Assembly: GCA_023630585.1 (NCBI GenBank)
Contig: CM042543.1
Location: 22,963,260-23,027,259, forward strand
Direction of reading: 5' to 3'
DNA from: Cranoglanis bouderius
Taxonomy: Eukaryota > Chordata > Actinopteri > Siluriformes > Cranoglanididae
DNA length: 64,000 bases
Shown: positions 31,598 through 44,159 of the stretch, one piece after another
Layout of the letters: the number at the start of each line of letters is the position of its first letter
Position numbering within the stretch: position 1 is the stretch's first letter
The notes under the pieces: generated by a model
What the model was told of the DNA's origin: nothing
Seen by the model: only the letters and a program-made list of their open reading frames with translations
Databases searched by the model: none
Translations under genes and position numbers: made by a program

Positions 31598-32296
31598 AAC
31601 AATCTCTGCTTATTCTTTATTAACTTTATTTTGCTTCGTAATGTCTCTATACACATTTAATGAGATTTTGTATATGACAGGATAAGATGAACCCACAAGT
31701 TTTTTTTTTTTTTTTTGTTTTTTTTTAAGTTTTAATTTTTTGTTCCATTTTTGTACATCAAACAGTAAACGGAAACTAACTAAAGTTTGTGAGTGGGGAA
31801 GGGAAAAGCATTGGACCACACACACCATAGGATTGATCCAAGGAGTCATTTGAGACAGTCTTTGTGGATTTGTTACTCTACAGTCTCATACCTAATTTCC
31901 AAAGAACTGAGTTTAAATGTTGCTTGTTGCTTTGTTGCTGGCTGCTGTCACTAACATTGTGGCTCTGTGTTATGCATATACAAAAAAAATGAATGGCCTG
32001 TCAATTTGTCACTTGCTAGTGTGAACGTAGGCTAACTGCTACATCATAGTTTTTCTAGACAGGTAGCAGCATGGTTTATAGAGTAGCTGTAATCTGAGAT
32101 ATGAGAAGTGTGAAACTGGGGAAAACTGGCCAGTAATCTTTAGACTGGAATAATTCTGGCTGAATATTGATCAATGATTGTTTAAAATGTACCCACATGC
32201 CCACAGTAAGTAGAAAAACAGGCTTTACCCAGGTTGGAGCTGATTAGAATGCTATGTTCACAGCTGTTCTTTGTATAATGCCTTCTATTTTAGTCA

Positions 32297-32650
32297 GTGC
32301 AGCAAGGTACTGAGTCAACAGTCCCCCAAGTGTCTCTGGTAAACATGTGCAATCTGGTGTTCCTGATGGTACAAGAGCTTTGCAGGCTTGGTTCTATGCT
32401 ATATCTCCAACCCCCACGTTCTTCCTCCCTTCCATCCTCCACCTCCACCTCAGAATTCCCCGCTTTTCTCCCTGCTGTGTGGGGTGTTTATTCACATACT
32501 GTTTGCCAGGCTGAGCTGTCATCATGCGTAGGCTGTCAGGACTGCCCAGTCCATTAGAGCTACCCTCTCTCACCGCCCCTGGGCCATCTGGATAATGGGT
32601 TGTGTGGTGATTAACAGAATAATTAATCATTAGAATCAGTCATGGCATGG
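32297..32650. promoter_or_regulatory. Candidate conserved non-coding element
   Basis: Complex, non-repetitive sequence inside repeat-rich DNA. It contains clustered TAATTA and TGATTAA homeodomain-type sites and CTGTCA/CTGTCAGG motifs at 32515-32640. No credible protein frame is present. The call is inference from texture only. Confidence 0.25.
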
Positions 32651-33552
32651 CAGGAGGATGGTTTTACTCTTATGGAAGTTGGGCTTGAATATTTCAGCAG
32701 GCCATTCACATTATGAATCTTAATCATTTTTAAAGTGAGTGCAATAACATGGTCTATTGTATGTTGTAACATTGCAGGCACCAATTGATGGGTTTATTAA
32801 AGCTAATCCTTATAGGCCACTGTATAATCTACATCACAAATATAATGTACACAGTAAGCTGTACTATAATATGCTCCACTTTAATGTTCTGCACTATATT
32901 ACTCTACAAACATTTAAATCCACCCGATGATCGTTCTCTTGCTTGTTCCCTAAGTGCTACTTTCCAGTTACATCACCCCCTGCATTTTCCTTAAAAACAA
33001 CCTAGTGTTCCCACGGGTAATAAGAACAAAACAAGCTGAGAGGCACAACAACACTTAGATAGCTTAATGTGTAATGATATCCCACACCTGCACCTATACG
33101 TGGCACATTCACAAGTTCCACAACAGTTGGAGCCATGTGCGAAAATGTAAGGAGTGCAGAGGATGCTTTGGGGAGATGTCAATCAACACAGTGCCATGTG
33201 AGTCTTTTCAGTACTTCAAGGCTGACCTCTGATGTTTTTAATTATTACTCTTCAGCTTCAGGTCTAAATAGATAACCTTGGAGGTTCAAGATAGGCACAG
33301 AAAGGAAAGCTAGCAAGTTTTAAAGCCAAAAAAGGTCCTTTAGTGTCCCAAAAATGTGAGGCTTTATAACCATGAATATTGAACTCAAGATGTGCACAGC
33401 CTTTCAAGGTCTTCAAAACTATCTTCTGGATTTTAGTCCTCGTGTCTATTGCTCTAATCTGCATCAGCTTATCCAAGTCTGTTGAAATTACTGATTCTTA
33501 ATGTAATATTACTAACAGGTGAATCCTCTACCCATGTCTGTGGCATCTTATA

Positions 33553-33859
33553 TACAGTCCCCTCTGAAAGTATTGGAACAGCAAGACCAATTCTGTAGTT
33601 TTGACTATACATTGTAGACATTTCATATCAATCATGTGTTCCAATATTTTTGATCACTTGAAAAAATGGGTGGGTTCAAACAAAAGGTTCTATTTTTCAG
33701 TTGTTTAACACATCTAGATGTAAATATGAGGAAATGAAAGCTGAAATTTTGATCTATCGTCTCGTACTCATCTTTTGATCTCAAACCCAAATGTCTTCAT
33801 TGTATAGTGAAAACAATAAAATTGGCCTTGCTGTTCCAATACTTTCAGAGGGGACTGTA
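33553..33859. mobile_element. MITE family B, short copy (307 bp)
   Basis: The ends are TACAGTCCCCTCTGAAAGTA and the inverse, ACTTTCAGAGGGGACTGTA. No coding capacity. It is a relative of the 930-bp element at 35021-35950, with which it shares inner wording such as GATCAAAAGATGAG (in inverse) and GTTTAACACAT. Confidence 0.85.
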
Positions 33860-34289
33860 TATCAATGAGTGTCTGGCCATTTGCAGAACTGCTCTGAAAA
33901 AAAGTAAGCAGGCTTCAGTCCAAAGTAGGCACACTAGAAATGCATCTGTTATGTGTTTGTCCAATTTATTGAGCTGGTGCAGTGGCTCAGTGACATCGCC
34001 CCAGATGGCCATGTTCACAATAACGTTCATCCAATTTCACATATTCGAGAGGTTCCCAGCTTTTTTTGGCCAGTGACCCCATTTTAATGGCCAAAAATAC
34101 TCAAAGACTCCCCTACCACACACATGCCTTATTTTTTTCTGTAGGCCTAGAATTATAGACCTACTATTTTGAAAATCCATGCTGACTGTAAAATGCTGAG
34201 TAACCTTTTTAAAATTAAAATAGGTCTGTTTTTGTAAATTGACAATTTACATTCATTGGTATTATATTATTGTATTGGTATTAAACATT

Positions 34290-34951
34290 TGCAAGAAACC
34301 CAACACTAGTCATCACCCTGAGAACACCACCCCCACAGTGAAGCATGATGGTGGTAGTATAATGTTGTGGGGAAGCTTTTCATCAGCATGGACAGTCCTA
34401 GAAGAAAACCTGTGACTTATGACTAGGCCACCATCCAATAGGACAATGGCCCTTATCCTACATTCAAATTATTACATGAGAGTGGTTCAAAACAAAAAAA
34501 AACCCTAAATGAGTTGGAATTATCCAGTCATAGTCTAGAACTCAATCTGGAAATTGCTGTTCACCAACAGTCTCCATCCAATCTGACAGAGCTTGGGCAA
34601 TTTTGTCAAGTGTTTAAAAAAAATAATAAAAAAATAAATAAATAAAGCAGGATCCAGATGTACAAAGCTGATAGAGACATATCCCAGAAGATTTGCAGAT
34701 GTAATTGCAGCAAAAGTCGATTCTATTAAGTATTGCGCCAGGTGGGTGAATACTTATGCAACCAATAAATGTCTGATTCTTTGTTAAATTAATCTTTGTA
34801 TCACAATAAAAATGATTTTACACCTTCAGATGTTAGACATATTGTGTAAATAAAAAAGTATCTATCCCAATTACGTCAATTTCAATTCCAGATTGTAACC
34901 CTACAAAATGTGACAAGTTAAAAGTGGTGAATACTTATAAAAAGCACTGTA
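34290..34951 (+). mobile_element. Tc1-like relic, 3' half
   Basis: Begins in the transposase at a VKHDGGSIMLWG-like segment (34330-34375), followed by decayed stretches up to about 34700. A non-coding tail with GGGTGAATACTTATGCAACC ends in AAAGCACTGTA. The 5' half is absent. Confidence 0.65.
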
Positions 34952-35020
34952 TTTAATTGCCATACATCAACGTGGGAAAAACTGCACATGCATTCTTAGT
35001 TGAAAGTAAACATTTTACCA

Positions 35021-35950
35021 TACAGTCCCCTCTGAAACTATTGGAACGGCAAGGCCAATTCATTTGTTTTTGCTCTAGACTGAAGACATTTGGGTTTGAG
35101 ATCAAAAGATGAGAAAAGAGTTTAGAATTTCAGCTTTTATTTCCTGGTATTTATATGTATGTGTGTTAAAACACATCGAATGTAGCACATTTTGTATCCA
35201 CCCAGTTTGTAGGCAAGCAAAAATATTGGAACATGACTGGAAAGTGACTGACTGGTGTATCTTGTTACCCAGTTGGGTCCTGTTGGATTGATTGTTTAAA
35301 CAATAAATAGTTCTGAACATCAACTCTTGGATTTAAACTTTAGTTTCACCCAACATGAAGATCAGAGAGAAAGCCATTTTGAATCTGAGAAAAGAGGGAA
35401 AATCAATCAGAGGCATTGCACAAACATTGGGCATAGCCAATACAGCAATTGGAATGGCTTGGGCTTGCATGGCTGCTTCTAGAACAGGTTCACTAATCTT
35501 TATTGACGATGTAACTCATGATGGTAGCAGTAGAATGAATTCAGTAGTTTACAGGAACAGAGAAATGCAACCAAATTAAGCCTAGAAGCCTGGAAAAGCA
35601 TCACAAAATAAGAAACCAACAATTTGGTGATGTCAGTGAGTCGCAGGCTTGATGCAGTTATTGCAAGCAAGGTATATGCACCCAAATATTAAGTGTGAGT
35701 TACTTTCATTTACTTCAAGACTTATCTGTTCCTATACTGTTGCTTGCCAAAAATTGGGTGATTTGATACAAAAGTTTTATGTTGTTTAACACATATAGAT
35801 GTAAACACCAGGAAATAAAAGCTGAAATCCTAAATTCTCAATTCATATCCAACTTTTGATAAAAACAACCAAAAAACACAAATGTCTTTGGTGTATAGCA
35901 CAAACAAATGAATTTGCCTTGCCGTTCCAATAGTTTCAGAGGAGACTGTA
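35021..35950 (+). mobile_element. Tc1-like element, internally deleted (930 bp), family B
   Basis: The left end TACAGTCCCCTCTGAAACTA and right end TAGTTTCAGAGGAGACTGTA match MITE family B. A 74-codon frame at 35355-35579 begins with the transposase DNA-binding part (MKIREKAILNLRKEGKSIRG...), then jumps to a GSLIFIDDVTHDGSSRM segment from much further along, so the middle, including the first catalytic Asp region, is deleted. Only non-coding remnants follow. Confidence 0.75.
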
Positions 35951-36418
35951 TATATGATGGCATTTAGAATGTTCACAAAATTTGGATTTTAACCAAAATC
36001 ATATTGCATGCTGACCCAGCTACAACCTGAAATATAACTGTTTAGATTATGGGAATATACTGCAAAATATAACATGAATTTTGTAATTTGTGCAGCTGCA
36101 GCTGTAGCTTTACCAGTTACATGGGCTGAGAGAAAAAACTGCACAAGAGGTGAGGAGTGAAAAACCGTGAAAGGGAAAACTGTCTTGTTTTGCTGTTTAA
36201 TCAGGGGAAACATCTTTGCACCTGTTTTTTGCATGACATCTTTGTTACCAAGTCATGTAAACAGCTTTTACAAGAATATTACCTTATTTCTAATAATGGA
36301 AATGTTTCAGGCTGATGTTTGCATGTGAACATTCACTAAATTTTTTAATGACCGGTTATTTCCTGAACACAAATTTTCCATGAAAGGAATTCTAAACAAG
36401 GAATTAATATTAACATGC

Positions 36419-36421
<3 letters not shown>

Positions 36422-36470
<49 letters not shown>
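36422..36470. repeat. (AC)n microsatellite
   Basis: AC run followed directly by the dispersed repeat at 36471. Confidence 0.95.
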
Positions 36471-36472
<2 letters not shown>

Positions 36473-36650
36473 TTGTTTTACTATCCTTGTGAGGACCTTC
36501 CATGGTTATTAATGCAGCTAACTAATATTATGCCTACACCTGAATCTAACTCTAACCTTAATTTCAGTAACCAAAAATGTGCTTTTTTTTTTCTTTTTTT
36601 TTAAAAGCAGTTTTCCTCATTGAACCAAATGTCCCCACAGGGTCAAAACC
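36471..36650. repeat. Dispersed repeat associated with an AC microsatellite
   Basis: The wording CTATCCTTGTGAGGACCTTC, TAATGCAGCTAACTAAT, CCTACACCTGAATCTAAC and GTCCCCACAGGGTC is a recurring fish interspersed repeat that often sits next to CA runs. Its class is not clear from this copy. Confidence 0.5.
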
Positions 36651-37829
36651 GTCAGTTATTCCTACCAATGATCGATATAACAGTATGCCCACATGACACA
36701 TGCACATACACGTTTGCTTGTTTGCTGGTAGTCCATCGTGTCTGATGATGACCTCTAACAAGTTCTCTGATGGCTGTAGAGTACAATGCAGGATGCACTC
36801 TGCATGCCACAGACAGTGCACACAAAAGCATGATGCGCTGTGACAGGTGTAGTCATGGCTTGAAGTCTCCTCTGTTTCATAACCAGGTTTGTTGTTGTTG
36901 TTTTTTTTGCTTTTGTTTTTCTCAGACAGCAGCATCCCTTCATGGTATAATCTGCATCATTTGATTCAGTCAGAGGCTGCAGGTTCCAGTGTGCTGGGGT
37001 CTTTTTCAGACTCCTTGAAGTAATTCTTCAGTTGATCATTAAAGCATTCTTTGTGTGCCCGCAGAGCAACACCCCAGTCTCAGCTGGGTCTGTGCATCTC
37101 AAGTGGTCCAATAATTATAATGTTGGTTGTTTGGCCGTTTTTCATTTTTCTAATTTTTTTGAGTGATTGCCTCTATGTATTTGCATTGCAAAACAACCCT
37201 TTTTAATTTTTTTTATTTTACTTGGATTAACTCTTTGTGTCATGGCACACAACAAATTTTGGTTATACAGCAGATGTTTACGGAACCCTCAATATCTCGG
37301 CTCAGGATGGACCTAGCTCATTGGAACAAAAATCTCTAGAGCACATTACAAGGTAAATGAACATACAGTATGTCAACATTTTGCACATTCTTGTTCCTCA
37401 GACTTAGAACTTAAGTCTCAGTCTTAATTTTTAGGGGGTACCTAGGTAAATATAGTGTGCATGCCGAACATTTCAGTTTTGAGACTTCTCTTATTTATTT
37501 TATTTTTTATGGGGCCGAGAAAGTGCCTTTTTTTTTTAAATTCCCCTCACGTTTGTGTTGAATATCTCTGGTGGGGGACAAGATACAAACCTGAAATCTC
37601 CTGTAAAATTTTTGAGTTTCAGATCCCACTGAGTACGGAGCTAGGGCTAGTAGAAATCTGGGGCCTACTTTAAGCTACTTTATTCATGCATTTTGAGAAA
37701 TGAACAGATGTAACATAAGCATAACAAATAATAAAAATGAACAGCATTTTACACTAATTATGTTTATGATTGACATACAATAGCTTATGCTTGTCAATGA
37801 GGTCTACAATGTTACTTCATTTGATATTG

Positions 37830-37985
37830 GCAACAGCTCCAACCTCCAAACTCACCTGCCTGTAATTTTCTAGTAATCCTGAAGTCCTTGGTTAGTTTGT
37901 TCAGGTGTGTTTCATTAGGGTTGGAGCTAAACTCTGCCGGACAGTGGACCTCGAGGGCCAGATTTAAAGAACCCTGATCTATCGT
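37830..37985. repeat. Dispersed non-coding repeat
   Basis: Reads CTCCAACCTCCAAACTCACC, TCTAGTAATCCTGAAGTC, TTCAGGTGTGTTTCATTAGG, GTTGGAGCTAAACTCTGC, with outer parts in rough inverse (GCTCCAACC and GGTTGGAGC). It looks like a short non-autonomous DNA element common in teleosts. Confidence 0.5.
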
Positions 37986-38322
37986 GTTGGTACAGGTGTA
38001 CAGTTGGTATATGTGAATAGATTTTATCCAAATATGAAAAGTTGGGCGCTTTAAAATTGAACAGTGTCATAAACAGAGCTATCGTGTTGTTTCTCATGTG
38101 ATAAAAGCAGTAAGTGACTACAGCTCCGAAGTACCTGAATTCATTCCCTAAAGACAAAACTCTCTGCAACCTGTTGGGAAAGTTGTTTTTTGTGTACTGT
38201 GTGAGCACAGATCAGTACGACCGTAAGCAGCTGATTTACATAATGAATCAGCATTTTCATTGCTCGGGCTCATAACAGCAACATATTACAGAACACTGAT
38301 TTCAAAGATGTTTTTAGGTATT

Positions 38323-38533
38323 TACAGGTGCATCTAAAAAAAATTTGAATTAGAATATCATGGGAAAAGTTCATTTTTTTCCCGTAGTCATCAAGATTAA
38401 AACAAAAAAAAGGCTTGAAATATTTCACTTTATGTCTAATGAATCTAGAATATATGAAAGTTCCACTTTTTAAATTAAATTACGGAAGAAAATGAACTTT
38501 TCCAAGATATTCTAATTTTTTGAGATGCACCTG
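38323..38533. mobile_element. Short foldback MITE related to the intact Tc1 family
   Basis: The ends ACAGGTGCATCT and AGATGCACCTGT match the elements at 27.3 and 19.3 kb. Inner sequence (about 38370-38470) is the reverse complement of 19330-19440. No coding sequence remains. Confidence 0.75.
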
Positions 38534-39768
38534 TTTATACAAATGCTTCTCTCTTCAGTGCCCATGCTATTATCTACAGCTAATTCCCCAGAGGAAAATT
38601 TATTTGCCTAAATGTGTCTCTTGGATCTCAGGCGATTTAATAGTGATTCTCACTTGTGTTTTTTAAGCATCAACTTTGACACATCTCTCCACAGAGAAAA
38701 ACAATGAGACAAAAAACAAACAAACAAAAAAAAAAAAACACAAGATTTTTCTGAGATTAAATGAGTTTTGCCTGAAAAATCAGCTGCTTTTAGCTGCTGT
38801 AAAATCAAGTTTAACTATAGCTACCTATTAGGAATGTAACAGAATATGAATACATTATTAAGCTTGAACAAATAATGTGTCCTAAATGAATGCAAATACA
38901 GTTATGAGCAATAGAAAAAGAAGAAAGTTTGCCAATAAGCTTCAGACTAGGTGTGGGAACCCTCGAGATTTTTTTAACTTTAATGTAAAGATTTAAATAA
39001 TAGCTTGTGGATGTTTGCTGGGGGGTTGCCAGGTTTCAGCAAATACATCTCAGAAACCACACAAAAGATTTTAATACATAGGAAAACCTAGAGGTATTTT
39101 CCTTCTTTTTCTCATTTTTTTTGGTGGGAAACACATTAACATGGAACCTGGTTACTACTTACTATTTAACTCTGATGTATTTTAAATTCTAATGTTTATC
39201 TTTGTAAGCTTTTAGACAACATCCTGTCACCGTTTCAGTAGTTGCTGACTGACATTGGATTCTCTGCTCTCACTTTTCAGACTAACTAGCACAGCCAAGG
39301 CTACCCTGGATTACAGCAGTATCAGTCTCCCCCAGGTCCTAATGCAGCTCTACCTCACGGCTTATTCGAAGATGTGATGGCACAGTTGAATAATGAATAA
39401 TAAATTTGGAAAACTTCTGATGATTCAAAAGAATGTTTGGGGGAACATTTAGAGGGCCACCTTGAAGTGCAGATCCGACCATTTTTGTCAGAAGTGGGGA
39501 AAAAAGATATTCGTTGAAAGTCATTTAATTAGAATTGTATAACTTCAACTAATCACAATAATCACACACATCAATGTGAACTTTTCTTTGTTATTGTAAT
39601 TGTCTGCTTGTACTAAACTCCCAGAACCTTTGAGCTTAGTGTGAGGACTGGCATGCAGTGATGTCCTGCTGTCTCTTCCTGATTCAAATGACACAGTGCA
39701 AAACTTCTGCTGAACCCCTGCTGGCAGCTATCCTCAACTCAAAACAGAGGGCATGAAACCATGTGGAG

Positions 39769-39772
<4 letters not shown>

Positions 39773-39853
<81 letters not shown>
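39773..39853. repeat. (GA)n microsatellite
   Basis: Perfect GA array. The flanks (38540-39770 and 39860-40290) show no gene or recognisable element. Confidence 0.95.
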
Positions 39854-39857
<4 letters not shown>

Positions 39858-40295
39858 TTCATTTATTTTATCATCTGTGAGTAGAGAGTTTAAAAAATGC
39901 TTTAGGGGCTACACCATAATAGCAGAGAATATACAGACTGGAATCTAATATAAAGTCAAACAGCCCAAATTTAACATTACTATTCAATTCAGTGAATTAA
40001 AAAAGTTTATTCTTAAATCAGCCGATAAAATTTACATTATCTATACCAAGTGGTCTTTCAGGCTTACCTGATTCAAGTGGAAACATGTGCTCAATTAAAA
40101 CTCACCAGACTTTAATTAATTATTCAGATCTCCTCTGGGGGTTTCCCCATATTATTTTGTTCCAGGAAGAGTGCCGAGGGAATCACACAGACAAGTATAG
40201 CATGAAGCCTGAGAACTATATTTCTTTTCCACCTCACTAACTAATAAAAGGCACTTGAAATTGACCTTGTTTCAATCATATTGTTTCAGTCAATA

Positions 40296-40298
<3 letters not shown>

Positions 40299-40387
<89 letters not shown>
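40299..40387. repeat. (GT)n microsatellite
   Basis: GT array with one GC interruption near its end. Confidence 0.95.
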
Positions 40388-40388
<1 letters not shown>

Positions 40389-40550
40389 CAGTGAATGTTG
40401 CATCTCTTCACTGAGTAACTGTGTGACGTTAGCATGGAACTCATGACTGCAGATTTGTAAAGTTTCAAACAATCCAAAACATATGAAAAGTTAAGGTAAA
40501 TTCTAGGGGTGTGTATATAGTACATGGAGTATACTGTACATATGGAAGAT

Positions 40551-40880
40551 GGGTTGAGGGCACAGTAGCTTAGTGATTAGCACGTTTGCCTCATACTTCC
40601 GGGGTTGGGGGTTTGAATCCCACCTCCGCCCTGTGTGTGCAGAGTTTGCATGTTCTCCCGTGCTTAGGGGGTTTCCCCTGGGTACTCCGTTTTCCTCCGC
40701 AAAGACATGCGCTATAGGCTGATTGACAGTTCTGTGTTGTGTGTGAATTTGTGTGATTGTGCCCTGCGATGGGTTGGCACCCCATCCAGGGTGTCCCCTG
40801 CCTTGTGCCCCGAGTTCCCTGGGATAGTTACAGGCTCCCCTGTAAACCTGTGTAAGATAAGCGGTATGGAAAATGGATGG
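40551..40880 (+). repeat. tRNA-derived SINE-like repeat
   Basis: Box A-like TAGCTTAGTGATTAGCAC and box B-like GGGTTTGAATCCC sit at tRNA spacing, followed by a body with GCATGTTCTCCCGTG and GCCCTGCGATGGGTTGGCAC and a tail GATAAGCGGTATGGAAAATG then GATGG. It is not a functional tRNA: the acceptor stem does not close. Confidence 0.65.
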
Positions 40881-40914
40881 AAGTTGGCTTGGTTTGTGTA
40901 GTGTTCCAAAATTT

Positions 40915-41245
40915 TGCAGAGTGTGCGGTGGCACAATGGATAGCTTTGGTACCTCACAGCTCCAGGGTCCTGGGTTCGATACTAAGCTCAAGTGACTGTC
41001 TGTGTGTAGTTTCTGTGCATGTTCAACTCATGTCTAGTTTCCTCCTACCTCCAAATAACATGCCAGTAGGTGGATTAGCTAAGATTAATTGCCCCTAACT
41101 GTGAATAAATGTGTTCATAGTGCCCTGCAATGGATTGGAGTCCCATCCAGGATGAATTCCCACCTCACGCCCAGTGTTCCCAGAGTAGGCTCTGGAGCCA
41201 CCACGACCATCAAGATAAAACGGTCACTGAAAATGAGTGAGTGAG
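40915..41245 (+). repeat. Second SINE-like repeat, same orientation
   Basis: Box A-like GGTGGCACAATGG and box B-like GGGTTCGATAC head a body with GTGCATGTTC and GCCCTGCAATGGATTGGAG, ending in ATGAGTGAGTGAG. It is related to the copies at 26453 and 40551 but clearly diverged. It lies 35 bp after the previous one. Confidence 0.6.
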
Positions 41246-41519
41246 ATCATTTGTGTCTTTGGACTCACATTAAATATTTTGCAGTCACTAGAGGGTTTTT
41301 CACAACCTGCCTGCTCAGATATCTGGTTGCAGCCATTGATAGCTTCCTTTTTCTGCCTTGTCCAGATATTTTATGTATTTTCTGCCCCTGGCCAGTTCAG
41401 GTATTTCATGTGTTCCAGCTCAAGCACACCTGGTGCAACTAATGAAGCCCTTGATTAGTTGCATCAAGTATGCTTGAGACAACACCTGTTTTGCATATTT
41501 GTGCTGTTGTGAGGGATTC

Positions 41520-41728
41520 TATTCAGGGGGTTCAATAATTTTGAAACTGGAGGTCATTATAAGTTGCATTTTCAGTTGAATTTGGGGAAACCACTTGAAG
41601 CATTCGTTGTGTTGAACTATTTCAATTGCTTTTGTTTGATTTGTTCATTGCAAACAGCTGAATGTCTGTAAATTTTGACAATAAACCTGATTTGCAGTGG
41701 GGGTTGAATAATTTTGATTGCAACTGTA
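41520..41728 (+). mobile_element. Tc1-like 3' end fragment
   Basis: Non-coding tail: GGGGTTCAATAATTTTGAAA, later a second TTGAATAATTTTGATTGC ending CAACTGTA. No transposase. The segment before it (41400-41510) resembles another short non-coding repeat. Confidence 0.55.
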
Positions 41729-42091
41729 GACCCCAAAGAGAACATAAGGGTTAAGTATTTAAGTATATTTATTAAGTATATATTGACTGTGTTAAAGAAG
41801 AAGTAAGCACCCAAACAAGCTGTACAGATTAGTCTGGTACAGTGTCCTTGCAGAATTCTGTTTATTCAGGTGACTTTATTGTATGTATGTGTATTTTATG
41901 GAGTATATGTCTGGGATCGGTTATCTTAACACAAGGTTTTTTTTTTCCTACAATAAATGGTACCACATTAATGTGGTTACATTGGGAGGTGTGGATTGGT
42001 GTATGTCACATTTATATGTTAGTGTATTACAGAGAAAAACTTTTTTAATGCAATATTTAAAATAAATCAATAAATAAATAAAATAAAAATG

Positions 42092-42146
<55 letters not shown>
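42092..42146. repeat. (ATA)n microsatellite
   Basis: Perfect trinucleotide run. Confidence 0.95.
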
Positions 42147-42147
<1 letters not shown>

Positions 42148-42326
42148 CTGTTTTAGTCTAACCTTGAGTTACTTCAATTTGTTTGTTACTGTATACATAG
42201 ACAAATATTTTAAGGCACCAAAGCTATTATCATTTTATACTTTTCTACAGGGTTTTTAAAATTCATTTTCCAGCATCCTCAGAGACACATCCATCCATCT
42301 TGGTAAGCAGAATTTTCCCCCGTGAC

Positions 42327-42328
<2 letters not shown>

Positions 42329-42399
<71 letters not shown>
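42329..42399. repeat. (AC)n microsatellite
   Basis: Perfect AC run beside the candidate non-coding element that follows. Confidence 0.95.
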
Positions 42400-42404
<5 letters not shown>

Positions 42405-42429
42405 AGGAGGATGACACATTAGCTTGAAA

Positions 42430-42750
42430 TGAGCTTTAATTTCTAATTAGCTATTCTACAAGGCTGGCTTTAGATGCAGGCTGACGAGCAAATGGGAGAT
42501 TCGTTATTTATGGTGACATCTCTCATTTCGACATACGTCTGCCCAATTTCCCCATCCCTGATTTCCCCTTTGGCCGTTCATGCAGCCAGTTTGCATAATG
42601 TGTACGATATTTTTAAACCCTGATTATCACACTCCCCCTTCGACATAAATTGCAGAAATGGCAGATAAATTAGAGGCATGTCAGCATCATGTACTAAATC
42701 AGGCCTTACTTTGTATCCTGTCCTGTATGGATGGCAGGTGAGTATAAATG
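42430..42750. promoter_or_regulatory. Candidate conserved non-coding element
   Basis: About 300 bp of complex, balanced-composition sequence with no repeat character and no protein frame, in contrast to the AT-rich surroundings. It includes GCAAATGGGAGATTCG, CAGTTTGCATAATG (octamer-like) and GACATAAATTGCAG. Inference from texture only. Confidence 0.3.
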
Positions 42751-43362
42751 ACTCAGTCATATGTTTCAGTAAAATCTGTGTTGATCATATTATTGCTTCT
42801 AGGAAAGAGCTATGTACATTTCTGTTAGACTCATGTGCCCCAAAATAGAAGCAGACTCATCTTGAAAGCACTATTCTCACTGAAAGCAATTTACCAAGCA
42901 CAATAACTCACTGCAAGCTCAAAGGCTGACTGCAGTGATTCAGGAATCTATTTATTGACCAGCAGAGAGCAAAAATAGATTCCCAGCACTAAGACACAAG
43001 AAATTCAATTCAGAAATTATTCAGAAACAGAATCTTACATCTATTATGTCTTACAATTAAACTGCATAGTGCACAGTGAGCTCATTTAATGTCATAAACA
43101 GTGGTAACTCGTACACAGGAGCAGTCCTCATTCACAACCCCATACATCTTACATTACATTTAAATACTAATGATCTCTTTTGAGTGACTAAAGATTTTTT
43201 TTTTAATGTTGCTGACAGATTCTCTACAACTCTACTAAGTGCCTAATCAAAACATATAGCAATATACAGTATAAATCCTAGGAGATTAGGATGTGTATGT
43301 ATTAATATATCAATTTTATAATCAAATATATAACACTAACAAATGATATTGTCCTAAAACTG

Positions 43363-43614
43363 CACTGTAAAACATGATAGCCCCATTAAGTTATGTGAAC
43401 TTATTTCTTCTCTTTAACTCCAACTGTCATGACAAGTTTTGGATAACTCAAGTTTATAAGTTTTCAAAAATTAAACTAAAGTAATCATTATCTTGACTTT
43501 TAAAACTTGTAAAATGGAACTTTTTGAAACAAAGGTTATCTTCAGGTTGGGTTCAGTAACGTTTTTAAGGCAGCAGGTGAACTTTCGTTTAACCACCTGA
43601 AATGTTTTACAGTG
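43363..43614. mobile_element. Short MITE with 13-bp perfect inverted ends
   Basis: CACTGTAAAACAT at 43363-43375 and its exact inverse at 43602-43614 bracket 252 bp of AT-rich non-coding sequence. No clear target duplication. Confidence 0.6.
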
Positions 43615-44049
43615 TGATATTACATATACAACAATTTAGATTAGACACTTAATTTAGATTAGACACTTAACTTAACACTTAGATTAGAATAGAGTCACTC
43701 TTTTTCTGTGGTTGACTCTCAAATGATATCTTAGTGGCCACATAGTGCACTATGTAGGTTCTACAATGGCATTAAAACATACTCTAACTTAAATAGAAGC
43801 AGAAAGTTCTGTGTGAAAAAAACAAAAACATGTTGGACATTGAGAGGCTTTACACAGATTGGAGCAGGCTAGGAAATGGTAACTGGGGAGAAACATTACT
43901 GTAGGTACATAAATAAAAATTAATTTAAACACTGAACTAAGTGATAAAATGATGACATTCTCATAATGACTTCTCATTATTTTCTTTGTTTAAAAAAAGT
44001 GATATAGGCAAATGATGTGCTAATGTTAATGTTTGTTCAGTTTATTATT

Positions 44050-44077
44050 ATTGTTGTTGTTGTTGTTGTCGTTGTTA
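44050..44077. repeat. (TTG)n microsatellite
   Basis: Imperfect TTG/TCG run. Confidence 0.85.
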
Positions 44078-44159
44078 TTGTTGCTATAATTATTGCTATT
44101 ATTTTAAACTTTTAAATTTATGTCTCAGCCCTGTTTTGTTCCATAACCGCTCTAAGTTG

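Noticed and set aside
36564..36964. Frames of 60-123 codons on both strands
   Set aside because: Low-complexity Lys/Asn from poly-A/T tracts and no domain; the sequence resembles repeat DNA.
40503..40991. 162-codon minus-strand frame
   Set aside because: It runs through two SINE-like repeats in antisense and has no recognisable domain.
40551..41245. Possible tRNA genes
   Set aside because: Box A and B motifs are present, but the cloverleaf does not close and the copies carry long non-tRNA bodies, so they are SINE-like repeats.
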